From Sparassis latifolia (lineage: Eukaryota > Basidiomycota > Agaricomycetes > Polyporales > Sparassidaceae): DNA of 64,000 bases. Of this stretch, positions 38,897 through 51,521 are shown in pieces; the first letter of the stretch is position 1, and each line of letters opens with the position of its first letter. The notes under the pieces were generated by a model. It searched no databases. It was not told the origin of the DNA and saw nothing but the letters and a program-made list of their open reading frames with translations. The stretch covers positions 62,001 to 126,000 of the forward strand of contig CM031563.1 in assembly GCA_018466975.1 (NCBI GenBank). The letters run 5' to 3'. The translations under genes and the position numbers were made by a program.

Positions 38897-40702
38897 TCAT
38901 CGAATCAGTCGTCCATAGTCGAGTCGACTCTCCCGCTTTGCTTCATGGTTATCCTTCTTCGGGAACGCATTCCAGAACCGGAGTGTCTCGTCGCCAGCGC
39001 CAGTGACGATCGTCTCGCCGTCCGGGCTCATAGCGAGATAGAGCACTCGATGCGTGTGGCCTGTCAATGATGCAACCATGTCCAATGAGGGATATTTCCA
39101 TATGCAGATCTGGTTTTGGGCAGTAGTCGACGAGAACCCGTGTGTTGACACAAGCTCATGAGACGTCAAGGACCATGTGAGGTTACACACCTGCATACAT
39201 ACCGTGAGTCGACTGTGGGGACCTGTCACTTAGTATGAAGACACACCTGACTGCCAGTATCTAGCTCATTCAACATACTCCCGTTGAATACATTCCAAAA
39301 ACGGATATGCTTGTCCGCTGTTCCTCCTCCCGTTGCCAGAATGCCCGACACATGCGGATCCCATGCAAGGGCCTTCACCGCCGCTGTGTGCTCATGGAAC
39401 TTCCACAACGGCACCTCCCCTGAATCCTCTCCTGCACTGCTGCTTGCTTGTGCGCTTGCAGTGCTACTCCTGCCAGCAGCTGCCAATCCCGGTCTCTTAG
39501 ACCCACGTAGATCCCATATGCAGACCTTGTTATCGTTGCCCCCGCTGGCAAGCGTGGCAGCCTGTGGTCCACTATCCGAACTCCATCGTAAGCCACATAC
39601 TTCCTGCCGGTGCCCTTGACACCGCTTGAATGGCCGTGAGGTTTGCTCTCGTACATCCCGGTGGTGTACTTGACGATCCCTGGAGCCTGAGCTGAGCACA
39701 TGCGAATTCCACGAAAGGGCGCCAATCCGCTGCGTATGCGCCTGCTGATACGTCCGTTGTAGTTGAAGCGTGCTTGCATCGTATATACGCAGTCGCCCAG
39801 AAAGTGTGCCAACGGCAAGCATGGAGCCCTAAGGCATAAGTTTTCAGTCTCCAAAGGTGAGGGGAAAAAATAAAAGTCACCTTCTGCACCCATGATACAG
39901 AGCTGATTGTATCGTTCTCGTTACTGATGTCACACAGTTTCGAAACAGCCGCATTGTGCGCCGTCCACAAATAAACGCACGAGCCCAATCCAACACCCAA
40001 AACGTTCGTACTTGACCAATCCACCAAGTTCAGGTAGAAGTCATCGGCCAACTCTGGAGCATCCAGCACCCGGTATGGGGTCTTGCAGACACTACGGAGC
40101 TGCCGCCGAGGACTCTCCAGTAGCTGTCTGCTCTCCGCACGCACTGGACTCATTGAGTATGCTTCGTCTGTCGGTGTGTCGAGACGCCGCGTGGGTGTAG
40201 CCGGATTGGATCTGGATGGAGAGTTGTATGCGAAAAGTCGACGTCGTGTCGGCGTCGATGGCGGGGCTACAGCCGAGCCCGAGCGGGTGGGTGAGACGGC
40301 TCTGCGAGGGGACGGTGGTGTGACTTCTGTGTGGAGGATAGAGGTGAAGATAGCATTGGCCTGTTCTTTCAGAGCGTCTGATTCGGTAGGGATGATCTTG
40401 TTTTTAGACGGCGTGGATGGAGCGCTCTCGTCCATAAGATGGTAGGATGTGCGCATGTCGCCTGTATCTCTTGTAGGTACGAACCGGTCTCCATAATCTC
40501 GGGGACCTCGCTGTTCTGCTGGCGACTCGGGACCGCCACTTTCGCTCGTTGTTGGTCGCGAGTCCAGGGAGGGCGTCGACGCGGATGCGACACCGAATAA
40601 CGGGGCTACGCGTGGACGGTTTCTTCGGGGACCATCCTCGTCTTGATCTTGATGTGAAGCGCGAAGACGCTTGCCAAAGGGCGAATTCTTGAGGCCAGAC
40701 AT
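38897..40702 (-). CDS. CDH1: APC/C coactivator Cdh1/Fzr1 (WD40)
   Basis: Substrate-recruiting activator of the anaphase-promoting complex in late mitosis and G1. From ATG 40702 a Ser/Pro-rich N-terminus includes the C-box DRFVPTR and several SP/TP sites expected to be Cdk targets ([22 protein letters not shown]). The propeller starts at [20 protein letters not shown] and continues [115 protein letters not shown] and [16 protein letters not shown]. The protein ends with Leu-Ile-Arg, the IR tail that docks on the APC/C. A Ser/Ala-rich insert (about 25 residues) lengthens one inter-blade loop. Three introns are visible. The C-box plus the NxxY-type start of the propeller favour Cdh1 over Cdc20. 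Confidence 0.92.
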
Positions 40703-41265
40703 GGTCACGGCGCGAGGTTTGTTAATTGTGTCGACTGTTGGATAGATGAATTGGATGAGGTTTTGATAACACAGCAAAATATGAGCAGAAATCAGTCGAA
40801 ACCTAGCATCAATGTGGTAGTAGCAGACAAAAAGCCCAGAAGACGGCGACGGAGGGTGGAGGACGAAGGAAACAACCCCAGTCGCTCAGTCTGGCTGACT
40901 ATGCCGCGACGCGTCTTATGTCAGCGACTGTGGCACAACGCCGCAACCCAGATTTCTTCGCCGACCGGTCGAATATCGAGGATTCCTGAAGGACTGTAGC
41001 AGCGCGGTACATCGTGCAGAGTATCTATGGCAAGTGAGCAAGAGTTGGTGAAGTCGGTAGGATTGAACAGACCATGGAGGGAATTGTGGTCCTTCGGCGT
41101 GTGGCGCTCTATTCTAGACGGAGCTGGCGGAGCTTGTAGTCCCGCTTTGTTCACTACCGCCACCGCGTGCCACTTCCGGATGGAGTGAGGATGAATGTGA
41201 GTGCAGCCCGCGCAGAGTCTCTCTCCGTCCATCCATCTAATGTCGACGCTTGAACCGCAACCGTC
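40703..41265. promoter_or_regulatory. Divergent intergenic region CDH1 / SPT7
   Basis: About 560 bases between the two start codons. A minus-strand open frame at 40921-41232 ends only 33 bases from the SPT7 ATG and has no recognisable motif, so it was not called. No specific regulatory site is evident. Confidence 0.35.
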
Positions 41266-44174
41266 ATGCAGAATCTCCTCAGGACATTAACCGCAAGCCA
41301 GCTCAAGTCCTCTCTACCCGAGACCGATCTCAAGTTACTCTTAAGCGCCGTAAAGGAAAGCCGCGTGAGTATCCACCTACTATGTTATGACTTGCGCATA
41401 ACAAACTTGTCACAGCGACAAAGCAGCGATGTGGCAAAGCTTGGAGATGCGTTCTATGATTCCCTTGAAGGTCTGCTCCTCGACCTCCGCACGATAACAC
41501 CGGTACGTTCGCGTCGCGTTCTGGCCTCACGCCTACTCACGTCGCACGTGCAGGACAACCATGACGCGGAGGCCTTCCTCAAACCGGTGTCCAAGACAGA
41601 TGTGCCAGATTATTACGATGGTATGTGAGCACGCTGCGCACTGCGCATATTCGCCCGATGCTGATGGAAACTCAGTTATCGCGAATCCCATGGACTTGCA
41701 GACTATGCTCAGGAAGGTCAAGCAGAAGCAATATAAATCCAAGAGAGAGTTCAAGGATGACTTAGACCTGATATGGTCCAATTGTTTCACCTACAACGCC
41801 ACCGAAGTGAGAAACCCTGGTATGACCGTTATCATGTTATTCACGGGTACTGCAGAACCATCCGTTGCGCATGTGCGCCAGGCGCCTCAAGGTCAAAGCT
41901 GAGAAGCTCCTGAAGAACATCACTGATTGGAAGGAACGCGCCGATCCTGTCATCCCCGCTGATATCTCCATTCGCTGTGTTACCCCGCTGTTGAATGGTG
42001 TGACTGCCAACGGCCATGGTCCCCCATATACTCCCGCATTGATGAAGTCCCCTAGTCCGGCAAAGCAGCCGTCGGTCGTCGTCACGAGTAGAAAAGCCCG
42101 CCGAGACTTGCCCTTTCAAGATTCTCCTGCCATCGTTCGCACGCCTGCTGGAATGGCAACGTTCTTGAGTCTGGATGGGGATTTTACTCAGGAAGCTGGG
42201 AAGCCAGCTATACCCAACGGTGTCGAATATTCGACGGCTGACCTGGCCACACGGTTGGGCGAGTACGCATTACTGTCTGATGATGAAGGCGAATCTAGTG
42301 GATGCAAATATCCGGAAGTTTCGTTAAAGACCATTGAAGGGGAAGTAGGAACGAAGCGGAAGTTGTGCGTCATGGCGACTCAAAGATGTCTGTAATCACT
42401 GACGTGGCGTGCATTGTGTAGGAACGGCTATGTTGATAACCGTCCTCGGAAACGCGCCCGGATGCATACTCCGGTCGAGAAGGAGGTGGTCGAATTGTGG
42501 TGGGACGCCATGCAGTCCGACGAACTGCTGGGAAATGGTCTCCCCACTCTCGCGCACGCATCGTCAGAACCGACACCCAGTCCTTCACCACTCAAGCCTA
42601 TAACTGACCAACCTCGAGAAGCTACGCGTCGGAAGAAAAAGAGGAAGAAGGACGAACTAGCTCAAAGCAGCCTCTTGTTCCACATGAACAACAATATCCG
42701 GACGTTGAAGCGGGTGCGGACAACTCATGCCAAGTTCTCTGCTCTAAAGCAGTCCACCGAGGAGGCAAATTCCTTAGCAGTTCCGCCTGATCTTGCGATG
42801 GAGGACGTCGAGGACGTTGTAGATGAACGGCCCTGGAGGCCAATGGGTTCTGGCATCGACATTGGCGAGGAAAATGCGGACGATTGTTTGCATTGGATGG
42901 GGAGCAAGGTTCTCGAACATGCCGGCTTCCAAGGTATCATCATGTTCCCAGCCGAATGACAATGTGACTCATATGTCATTGTCTTCAGGGACGTCTAAAG
43001 CTGCACTAGACGTTTTGGCGAGCGTTACATCGGAATATCTCTTGAACGTTGGACGGACCATTCATTTTCTATGCGATAAGTATGCAGACAAGATGACTTC
43101 GGAGGTATGTGACATGTGCTTGATTTGGTCACCTCTTTTCAGAATTACCCGTAGGAAATTATTTTGCATACCTTATTTGAGAGCGGGACAACTAGAATCA
43201 ACGAACTTGAACGGTATATTAACGATGATATCATTCGGTACGGAGGCAGGTTGGCCGAGTTGGAGAAGAAGCTTGGCAATGCCTATCGAGAAGCTGTATG
43301 TCATCGTCCCCGAGACTTCGTTCATCTTACTGATCCTTCCTTCTGCAGACCACAGAGGAGGCTTGGGATGATAATGCGTTGTTCCACAATGCGGAGGATG
43401 AAGCGGAAGAGGGAGAGTTTGTCATGTATGTAGTCATTTATGCCTTCCGGATGAACTGTTGATGCTGATGTTCTTTTGTAGGGGCAATTTCGCAGATTCG
43501 TTCGGCGAAGACTTCCTTGGTCTCCGCGAGTTAGGTATCGCTGCCGAGTTCGGTTTGTCAAGTCTTACGATCCCGAAGAGGTTGCTCAAAGGCAAGGGCA
43601 ACCAAGGGAACAAAGAGGGACCTTCTGCGTATGTTCTAGTCTTCCATAACTGCTCCTCCAACGCTAATGATGTCGCTTCCAACAGTGCCAAGCCTTCAGA
43701 GCCTCCACCACCTTTCCCACCACCACCACCATTTGTACCTTTCAACTCTCAGATGATTGATCACCAGATTGGACTTCTCAAGCCGTACTATCAGCAGCGT
43801 TTCTCTTCTCTATCTACGTCTATCGCCCCATCTCAGTCAGCTCTACCTAGTCAGCCACTTGTTCCCGCCCCGACTGTCCTCCCCTCAGCTATGCTTGTTC
43901 TTCCTGACGACGCCCCCACTCCGTCACACGCGAAGGTAGGACCTCTAGGTCAGATTCTCAAGGCGGCCCCCTCCGGCGCGTCAAAGAAGAAGCCCAAGGG
44001 GAAGGCATCTGGGGCACCGACGAACCAAGCCTCAGAGGCGGACCTTTCCGAATCTCTCGCCCCGGAGTCTCGGCCGCCGACCCGCCGAAGAAGACGAAGA
44101 GCTCGGCTTCTACGAGCAAGAAGAAGTCGAAGCCTTCGGAGTCCTTGCCGCCTGTGGTCATGGCGAGTGCGTGA
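41266..44174 (+). CDS. SPT7: SAGA complex bromodomain subunit Spt7
   Basis: Nuclear coactivator subunit. From ATG 41266: MQNLLRTLTASQLKSSLPE, then the bromodomain assembled over introns, [33 protein letters not shown] and LIWSNCFTYNA-TENHPLR, with the acetyl-lysine-binding Asn in TYNA. Further exons have MKSPSPAKQPSVVVTSRKAR, KEVVELWWDAMQSDELLGNG, KRKKDELAQSSLLFHMNNN and IRTLKRVRTTHAKF, then the histone-fold-like segment KAALDVLASVTSEYLLNVGR-TIHFLCDKYADKMTSEEIIL, FADSFGEDFLGLRELGIAAE-FGL and PYYQQRF. In the last exon the frame appears to shift by one base near 44040-44085: the alternative frame gives a Lys/Ser-rich tail (PPKKTKSSASTSKKKSKPS) ending at 44174, while the unshifted frame runs on to 44274 as Arg-rich nonsense. 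The end is given for the Lys-rich tail. Confidence 0.85.
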
Positions 44175-44964
44175 GCGGGTCGCTGGCGTCCTTCCTGATT
44201 ATTGTTGTGCCGATGTAAATTATGTTGATTGCGTTGCTGTATCCTTGGGACATCATTTATATTGTGGATCGTAATCGTACTAATACTGTAGCAATATCAT
44301 TATCACGCAGCTGGTGATGGCACAAGTTGCGAGTATACCTTCCTTACACGAATTCCCTTACCCACCCCCGGATCTAGTCACCAGACCCTCTGATAGGGCG
44401 TCGGGTGACTGCGGGCGGTACGAGGGTAACAATCATTGAGAATAAGTCGAATTTAAAAAATGCACCGTCCAGTGGCTGCAATTGATGACGGCGACAACGT
44501 TCAAGTTCACCATCAACATCCACGATTACAGTAATAGGGAATGCATTTGAGACTGATAGATGTCACATCTCAACTCGACTTTTCTCTATTTCTAATATTG
44601 TCCTGTCCACTCTCGGTTTCCAACGCCAGGGTAGTCTGTTGGCCATGGGTGTACACACTCGATCTCCAGACTATATTGACGTCATAAGTAAGCGGATTTC
44701 ACGGCCTCCAGACGACTATGTAGTATCGTACATACCACTTCTTGATCGAGTTCCCCCGATCATCTACACTGCATAGAATATTATCTCGTAGGCTCCACTG
44801 TGACCATATAGCTACGATGGATAATAGATGAAGTTGCTCAGACGCCCTGGAACACTGGCCCATGGGAGCGTGGGAGGCTTTTCCTGGTGACTCACGCCCT
44901 GATCCAGTCATCCATTGTCCTCTAGAATTGCTCAGCAAACAGCCTGTTACAGTCAAACCTTACC
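44175..44964. other. Intergenic, IleRS promoter region
   Basis: 790 bases between SPT7 and isoleucyl-tRNA synthetase. No supported gene and no clear TATA box. Confidence 0.45.
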
Positions 44965-47900
44965 ATGTCTTTCGCTCTGCATGACAGTAAGTTGCGAACA
45001 ATTGCTACATCTTCACACAGTGACTTATCTTTTCTCCAGCTGCAGCTCCTTTCGATTTTCCGAAGGAAGAGGAGAAGGTAATCGCCTATTGGAAGGCTAT
45101 CGATGCCTTCAAGACAAGCTTGAAGCTGTCTGAAGGTAGGCCTGAATATTCTTTCTACGACGGTCCGCCGTTTGCTACTGGCCTGCCCCACTATGGACAC
45201 TTGCTCGCGGGGACGATTAAAGTACGTATCTGAATCAAAGAGTACGACGTGGATCTATCATCACATGAGTGCTTATGACCCTCAGGATATCGTTACCAGA
45301 CACGCTCATGCAAACGGATTTCATGTATCACGACGCTTTGGCTGGGATACACACGGTCTTCCGGTCGAGCATGAGATCGACAAAAAGTTGGGCATCACGG
45401 GCAAACAGGACGTATTGGCTATGGGTATCGACAAGTACAACGCCGAGTGTCGAAGTATTGTCATGCGGTATTCGTCTGAGTGGCGACGCACGGTCGAGCG
45501 CATGGGACGCTGGATTGACTTCGATAATGACTACAAGACGCTGAATCCATCGTTCATGGAGTCTGTCTGGTGGGCCTTTAGCCAGCTCTTCGAGAAGAAT
45601 ATGGTTTATCGTGGAATGAGAGTGATGCCTTATTCTACGGGTTGCACCACACCGTTGTCCCATTTCGAAGCGGAGCAGAATTATCAAGTGGTCAGCGATC
45701 CCGCTAGTCAGTCCACATTCTTCCGCATATTGCAGTCATTGTCATGCCTTAAACAATGGTGTACAGTTACGGTTGCTTTTCCCCTGGTGAATGATCCTGG
45801 TACCTCGTTGTTGGCCTGGACTACTACGCCGTACACCTTACCATCAAATTTGGCCCTCTGCGTGAACCCTGAATTTACTTATGTGAAGATCCACGATCAG
45901 GAGCGTGACATATATTTCATCCTGCATGAAGGTTTGCTCAGAGCACTGTACAAGGACCTCAAGAAAGCCAAGTATAAGAGGGTCGGCCAGTACCGAGGGT
46001 CAGACATGTACGGTTGGAGATATGTCCCATTATTTGGATATTTCACTGACAAGGTAACCTGATGCATATATCTCTTTTTTCCTTCCATCCCGTGTCTAAT
46101 ATTTTCAGTTCCAAGATAGGGCGTTCAGAGTCGTCGTAGACCCCTACGTGACAGATGTTGACGGTACGGGTATCGTTCATCAAGCGCCCGGTTTTGGAGC
46201 AGAAGACCTCCGAGTTGCTATAGCCAATGGGATTGTTCAGCAGGATGAAATGCCACCCTGCCCCATTGATGAATCTGGCAAATTCACCAAAGAAATACCG
46301 GACCTAGAGGGACGCTATGTTAAGGTATGTGGCGCGGTCGACCTCAACGCTCGTAAGAATATATTCTTTATTTTTAGGATGCAGACAAAGAAATCCAGAA
46401 ACTGGTCAAGGCGAAGGGGCGGCTGATAGTACAGTCGACCATCAACCACCGATATCCATTCTGTTGGAGGTGCATTAGGGTGCTTCTGCTGATTTTATCC
46501 ATCTGATCAACATTCCAACACAGGTCGGGTACCCCGCTAATCAATCGGGCTGTGCCTGCATGGTTCGTTCGCGTGCAGCCTATCGTCGATCTTTTGGTGG
46601 CGAACAATCGAGAGACACGATGGTTCGTATTACGCAGGTTACTCTTCGTGCTGTCCAGAGTAATACTACCATCTTTGCAGGGTGCCACAAGCGATCGGAG
46701 AGGGCAGGTTTGGAAATTGGCTTGCCAACGCCAGGGACTGGAACATATCGAGGAATCGCTATTGGGGTACGCCCATCCCGCTGTGGGTGAGTAGTGACAT
46801 GGAGGAGGTACGTCATGTATTTGGGCGATCGATCACGTCCTGAAGAGGCGACCACACCTAGATTGTTTGCGTTGGTTCTATTGAAGAGCTGGAACGACTT
46901 TCCGGGGCCACAAACATCAGTGACCTTCACCGAGACAAAATCGATCACATCACGATCCCTTCGCAGAAGGGTAAGGGCACTCTCCGGCGTATTGAAGAGA
47001 TTTTCGATTGCTGGTTTGAGTCTGGAAGGTAGGTCCGGGCACATCATATCGGCAAGGTCTCGCCGTTTATGCATTTTGTCCCGCAGTATGCCTTATGCTC
47101 AGGTTCATTATCCCTTCGAAAACAAGGAGTTATTTGAAAAGACTTTTCCTGGTGATTTTGTCTCCGAGGGTATCGATCAGACCCGAGGATGGTTTTACAC
47201 CTTGCTCGTACTGTCTACTCACCTGTTTGGCCGGGCACCCTGGAAAAATTTGATAGTCACTGGCCTCGTTCTCGCAGAGTGAGTCGCGAGTCGCTGTACA
47301 CTCACTCACTTTTAGGTATGCTGATGGTTATGCAGGAACGGCAAGAAGATGAGCAAGAGCGCAAGGAATTATCCGGATCCTAACCTCATGTTCGATAAAT
47401 ATGGCGCTGACGCTACGAGGTATAATACTTCCCTGAAGTAAAAGGGCTGCACTTATGCGGTTGCACTTGTCACAGGATGTTCCTCGTGAACTCTCCCGTT
47501 GTACGCGGCGACAACCTCCGCTTCCGTGAAGATGGGGTCCGCGAAGTGGTGTCGCGCGTTCTTCTACCTTGGCTAAACTCCTTCCGCTTCTTCCTAGGAC
47601 AAGTAGCGTTATTGAAGAAGACCAGTGGAATGGATTTCAGATACGATCCGCATGCGCCCGTTTCTGGCAATGTCATGGACAGGTGGATTTTGGCTCGCTG
47701 CCAGTCTCTAATTCGCCTTGTTCGTGAAGAGATGGCAGCGTATAGGCTGTACACCGTCATCCCCAGTCTCCTTGAGTTGATAGATGAGCTCACCAATTGG
47801 TACATTCGTTTCAATCGCAAACGGCTGAAGGGGGGAGATGGTGCACAGGACACGATGGCCGCATTGAACACGCTTTTTGAGACTCTCTTCACCCTTTGCA

Positions 47901-48940
47901 AAACAATGGTGCGCATTGTCTCATTAAATCAGCTTCAATCATACTGACAAAATACTGGCGAATCGCGGCCTTCAGTCGTCATACACGCCCTTTTTGACTG
48001 AGCACATGTATCAGTCGTTGCGATCGTTCATCAGGGAGGATCCCGCTATTGGCGATCAACGATCGATCCACTTCCTCAGCTTTCCTGAAGTCAAGCAAGA
48101 ATATTTCGACTCCGAGATCGAGCAGCAAGTGCGTAGGATGCAAGCAGTCATCGAGTTGACTCGCAATATCCGAGAACGGCATGGTTTACCACTGAAGGTA
48201 GTTCATTGCTAAACGTGACTGGACAGTTCACTAAATCCCCTCTACAGACGCCGCTCAAAGAACTCCTGGTTTTTCATGCGGACAGCCGATACCTCAGTGA
48301 TGTACGCTCTCTGCAGCGCTACATTCAGTCTGAACTTAATGTCCGCAACGTTGTCTTCACATCCGATGAGACCGTTTCTGGAGTGCGCTACCGGGCTGTC
48401 GCGGACTGGAGCGTTCTAGGAAGGAAGCTCAGAAAAGACCTTGGGCGAGTGAAGAAGGCTTTGCCCGATGTGTCGAGCGACGAGGTCAAAGTCTATCTCG
48501 AGACAACGCAAATTACGGTAGATGGGATTCAGCTCGTCGCTGGAGATCTGGTGGTCCAACGCTATATCGAATTACCTCCTAACTCGGAGCAGCAATATGA
48601 CACTCATACCGACAATGATGTCGTGGTCAGGCTTGACATCCAAGTCCATCCTGAATTGATAAGAGAATGGCTCGTCCGGGAGCTTATCAACAGGATCCAA
48701 AAGCTGCGGAAGAGGGCTGGTCTGCAAGCTACGGACGACGTGGACATCTTTTACCGCTTCACGGAGGGGAAGGGCATGGAGCTAGTGGATGCAATGGCAG
48801 AGAATGCGGAGCTCATCACAAGAACGGTAGGTGCGATGCCTGCTGATGCGAGAGAGATGAAGGAGGAGAAAGATAGTCTTGTAGAGGAGGAGCAGAAGAT
48901 TGCTGACATGAGGTTCGTGCTGTCTCTGGTATGGCCTTAG
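44965..48940 (+). CDS. ILS1: Isoleucyl-tRNA synthetase, cytoplasmic
   Basis: Class I synthetase charging tRNA-Ile. A tiny first exon (44965-44986, MSFALHD) splices to [20 protein letters not shown]. The HIGH-type motif is [30 protein letters not shown] and [17 protein letters not shown] follow. The editing domain has the Thr-rich strip [19 protein letters not shown] and [19 protein letters not shown]. Then come [52 protein letters not shown] and the KMSKS loop [15 protein letters not shown]. The anticodon-binding helical region contains [30 protein letters not shown] and [16 protein letters not shown]. The C-terminal extension ends at 48940 ([15 protein letters not shown]); a final intron and exon cannot be excluded. 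About a dozen introns. Eukaryotic cytosolic type. Confidence 0.93.
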
Positions 48941-49303
48941 CACACACACTGTGAACTAGAAGATTGTAGTACTCTGCTTGACCAGTCCATGTAATATAAT
49001 AGTGTTAAGTCAAACGACGAGCAACTGGAGGGGGCCACCAGTGCAAGTGACCCTTCCAAAGCGAAGCGATAATAAATAGGCTGAACCGTAGACGAAAGTC
49101 TCCTCTTACAGGAGTCAGGATTTTCCTTCAGAAGATTGTTGAATTTGGGGTGCGGATGACTAAATGGATTACGTAAATATTTGTAGGTCCCGATGGGTCC
49201 ACTGTTTACTCATAACTGCCAACTGTTGAGCCCAGGCTGGCAGCCCACTGATCCGAAACTAGGTTTCGCTACCGAGTATACTGACTAGATCGTTGACTGA
49301 ATC

Positions 49304-49456
49304 ATGCTCTCGAAAACCGGAGGCGGCTGTTTTCAGAGCAACAACAGAGAGAGTAAGTACTTCATCGGCAAGTACGGCGACAAGCCTGAGGGTTGTCCAA
49401 GATGGAATGGGCGCTGTGATCAGATGTACAACACATATGGATACCAAGGTACGTGA
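49304..49456 (+). CDS. Possible very small protein, unknown
   Basis: ATG 49304 opens MLSKTGGGCFQSNNRES, KYFIGKYGDKPEGCPRWNGR and CDQMYNTYGYQGT-stop: 50 residues with three Cys and many Gly/Tyr/Asn, compositionally unlike a random frame. A GTACGTG after TYGYQ could be a donor leading to an alternative end (ADLLLENELRRRQ) near 49528, but that intron would be only about 35 bases. No signal peptide, no known family. It is the first of three small candidate genes in this gene-poor stretch. Confidence 0.3.
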   Translation: MLSKTGGGCFQSNNRESKYFIGKYGDKPEGCPRWNGRCDQMYNTYGYQGT

Positions 49457-50038
49457 GAGATACGTTATTGTGAGGTGTTGCAGCTGCTGACCTCCTCCTC
49501 GAAAACGAGTTGCGGCGGCGGCAATAAGACGAAGCCGTGATTTGGCGACTACCAGCAGAAAAATCGACAGATCCAGAAGGTTAGCCAAAGGGCATGATAA
49601 GAAGAATTTCCCCCATGGCGCTCATGCTGCGGCATCATTCCACAGAACCCAACTACATGATGGCTTGGTGGGCCATCTCTTGTTGTTTACTATGCGGGTG
49701 ATCTCTGACCCCGGTTGTTCTAGCTATCTGCTTTTCTCTGACCCTGCTGATCGGAACTGGCGCTTTTTTCGGTTTCTAGCCTTGTACCCTGTGCCATGGC
49801 GCCGCTTCCAGTTCCTGTTGTCTCTCTGGTATCCGCGAGTCATCGTCACTTGTCCGACTTTCTCCGATAGCTCTGCTCCATGTGTAATGCTTTACTCTCC
49901 CGCGTCTCCGTTGGTTCGGGTTTCTAACAACGGACTTCCATTTTGTCCCTCTTTCCACCTCGTGCTTGTTGTTGCATCTTCATGCGAGCGACTGCAGCTC
50001 ACACACGGTCTGGTCTGCGACCGATGGCGCGTCTGTCC

Positions 50039-50048
50039 TCGCATAAAA
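50039..50048 (+). promoter_or_regulatory. TATA-like element and 5' leader of the cysteine-rich gene
   Basis: CGCATAAAAG about 190 bases upstream of ATG 50233. Between them a GTGAGT (50126) to CACAG (50180) segment looks like a 5' UTR intron, which would put the transcription start near 50070. The CT-rich sequence from 49680 to 50030 carries no supported gene. Confidence 0.4.
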
Positions 50049-50232
50049 GACCTCGCTCTGTCAACCCAGTGGTTCAGACAATCCCTTGCGACCCTTGCTG
50101 GACTACATCTTCCCATAACTCGATGTGAGTTCATCTTTCCGTAGTCATAGGCCGTAGACGCGCTGACGTGCTCGTCACAGCAAGCATCTTCCCACCATCT
50201 CTTGTTTTCTCAGCTCACATCTACCAACCGCT

Positions 50233-50686
50233 ATGTGTAAGGGAACCAAGCACAGAGGCTGCAACGGAGCAGTAGAGCAGAAAGTGACATACCGCTGTGC
50301 CGGGGGCACCAGCAGGTTAGCTTTGTTCCTAATTTTTACGGGAAAGGGATGCAGCCAAGTGGAGACTCGTGCCATTCGGTACGGCGTTATCGCAGATAGT
50401 GTGACGCACACCTGCGGCAACACTCATATCGAGATTCCAGTATGCTCTCTCGTGACCCCTTTGTATCCGTTGTCGAATTGTTCTCTGAAATACTGATGGC
50501 TTCACGAACAGCACTGCGTTTTGCCGTGGGGTTCAATGGAAGGAAGTGTCCTACTGCGTGAATCCCGGTCGATGTATCTATGGCATACCAGTCGACACGG
50601 CATACCTCATTGGACCAGGACAGCAGATTTTCTACAAGCGTTGCGATGGGAAGTACAGGAATAGCGACGGGGTTGTCTTGAACTAG
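50233..50686 (+). CDS. Small cysteine-rich protein, unknown family
   Basis: Exons 50233-50315, 50355-50462 and 50512-50686 join in frame to 121 residues with about ten Cys. The segments are MCKGTKHRGCNGAVEQKVTY-RCAGGTSS, ETRAIRYGVIADSVTHTCGN, THIEIPVCSLVTPFTAFCRG, VQWKEVSYCVNPGRCIYGIP and GPGQQIFYKRCDGKYRNSDG, ending VVLN. The last exon is the most convincing, with alternating beta-strand-like and CxxxxGRC patterns. The 49-base second intron has a CTGAT branch-like motif. The first is 39 bases, a multiple of three, so its retention would also be open. There is no N-terminal signal peptide, so classical secretion is not predicted. No known family is recognised. Neighbours are transposon-derived and other small frames. 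Confidence 0.5.
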
Positions 50687-51042
50687 GGCGTGATGCACCG
50701 TTTAGGACCCTCATCGCCGTTGGTGGTTTCTACCAGTTATGCCTCCGAGATTCTGTTAACATGTATCAACACGTACAATGTGTTTGCTTCTTGCTTCACA
50801 AACGACGCCCTCTCAAGCCTGACTCGTTGAAATTACGGCCATTATGCCACGGTGCGAACTCCGTCAACTTAGAATTTCTTCCCCCACGTAAATCACGCCA
50901 GACGGGAGGCACAAGGTTCATGGTTCATATAATCTCCTGGCAATTCCCGTTCACTGATGGGGCTGCGGGATGGTACTATTATTCGACCCTTAGTGATAAT
51001 TCGCTGTTTATCTTCATGGACTGACAGGATCCGTCCTAGACG

Positions 51043-51083
51043 GCACATCTTAGTGACGCCCGGATTTTCATGGCAATTCACCG
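51043..51083 (+). repeat. Dispersed direct repeat, copy 1
   Basis: CACATCTTAGTGACGCCC, then TTTTCATGGCAATTCACCG after a three-base difference. Matched by a second copy at 51344-51384 in the same orientation, about 300 bases away. Confidence 0.8.
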
Positions 51084-51343
51084 GACGGCGGTCATTACTG
51101 GCAAAACGTTGGTCTAGAGTAGGCTCCCACGGCAATCACCTTCAAACCGATAGAATAATCGTGTCAGTGGCAAGGTGCAAAATACTGTCAACGTAGAGTG
51201 TTGTTCAGACACAAACTTCTAAGTGTGGCAAAATGATCCAGTTGTCAGAGACTGTCAACTGCACGATAAGGGTGACAACGCCGTAAAATTACATGACAGG
51301 CTTGCGACTACGTTTTTCAATTTGTCGTAGCCTCCACAAAGCT

Positions 51344-51384
51344 ACACATCTTAGTGACGCCCAGCTTTTCATGGCAATACACCG
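51344..51384 (+). repeat. Dispersed direct repeat, copy 2
   Basis: CACATCTTAGTGACGCCC, then TTTTCATGGCAATACACCG. Differs from copy 1 at a few positions. It lies just upstream of the small gene at 51522. Confidence 0.8.
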
Positions 51385-51521
51385 CTGTCTTCGTGTATTC
51401 TGGTATATCATTTTTTATGAGTACTCGGGGAATTTGAGTGAAATTATTCGAAAAGATGGAAGAGAAAGCGAGTTGGTCTTTTTTATAAGTGATTGCGGGG
51501 TTCAACCCGGCACTTTTTTGC

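Noticed and set aside
49542..50144. 200-residue open frame on the plus strand
   Set aside because: CT-rich promoter-like DNA. The frame overlaps the TATA box and leader of the cysteine-rich gene and has no recognisable motif.
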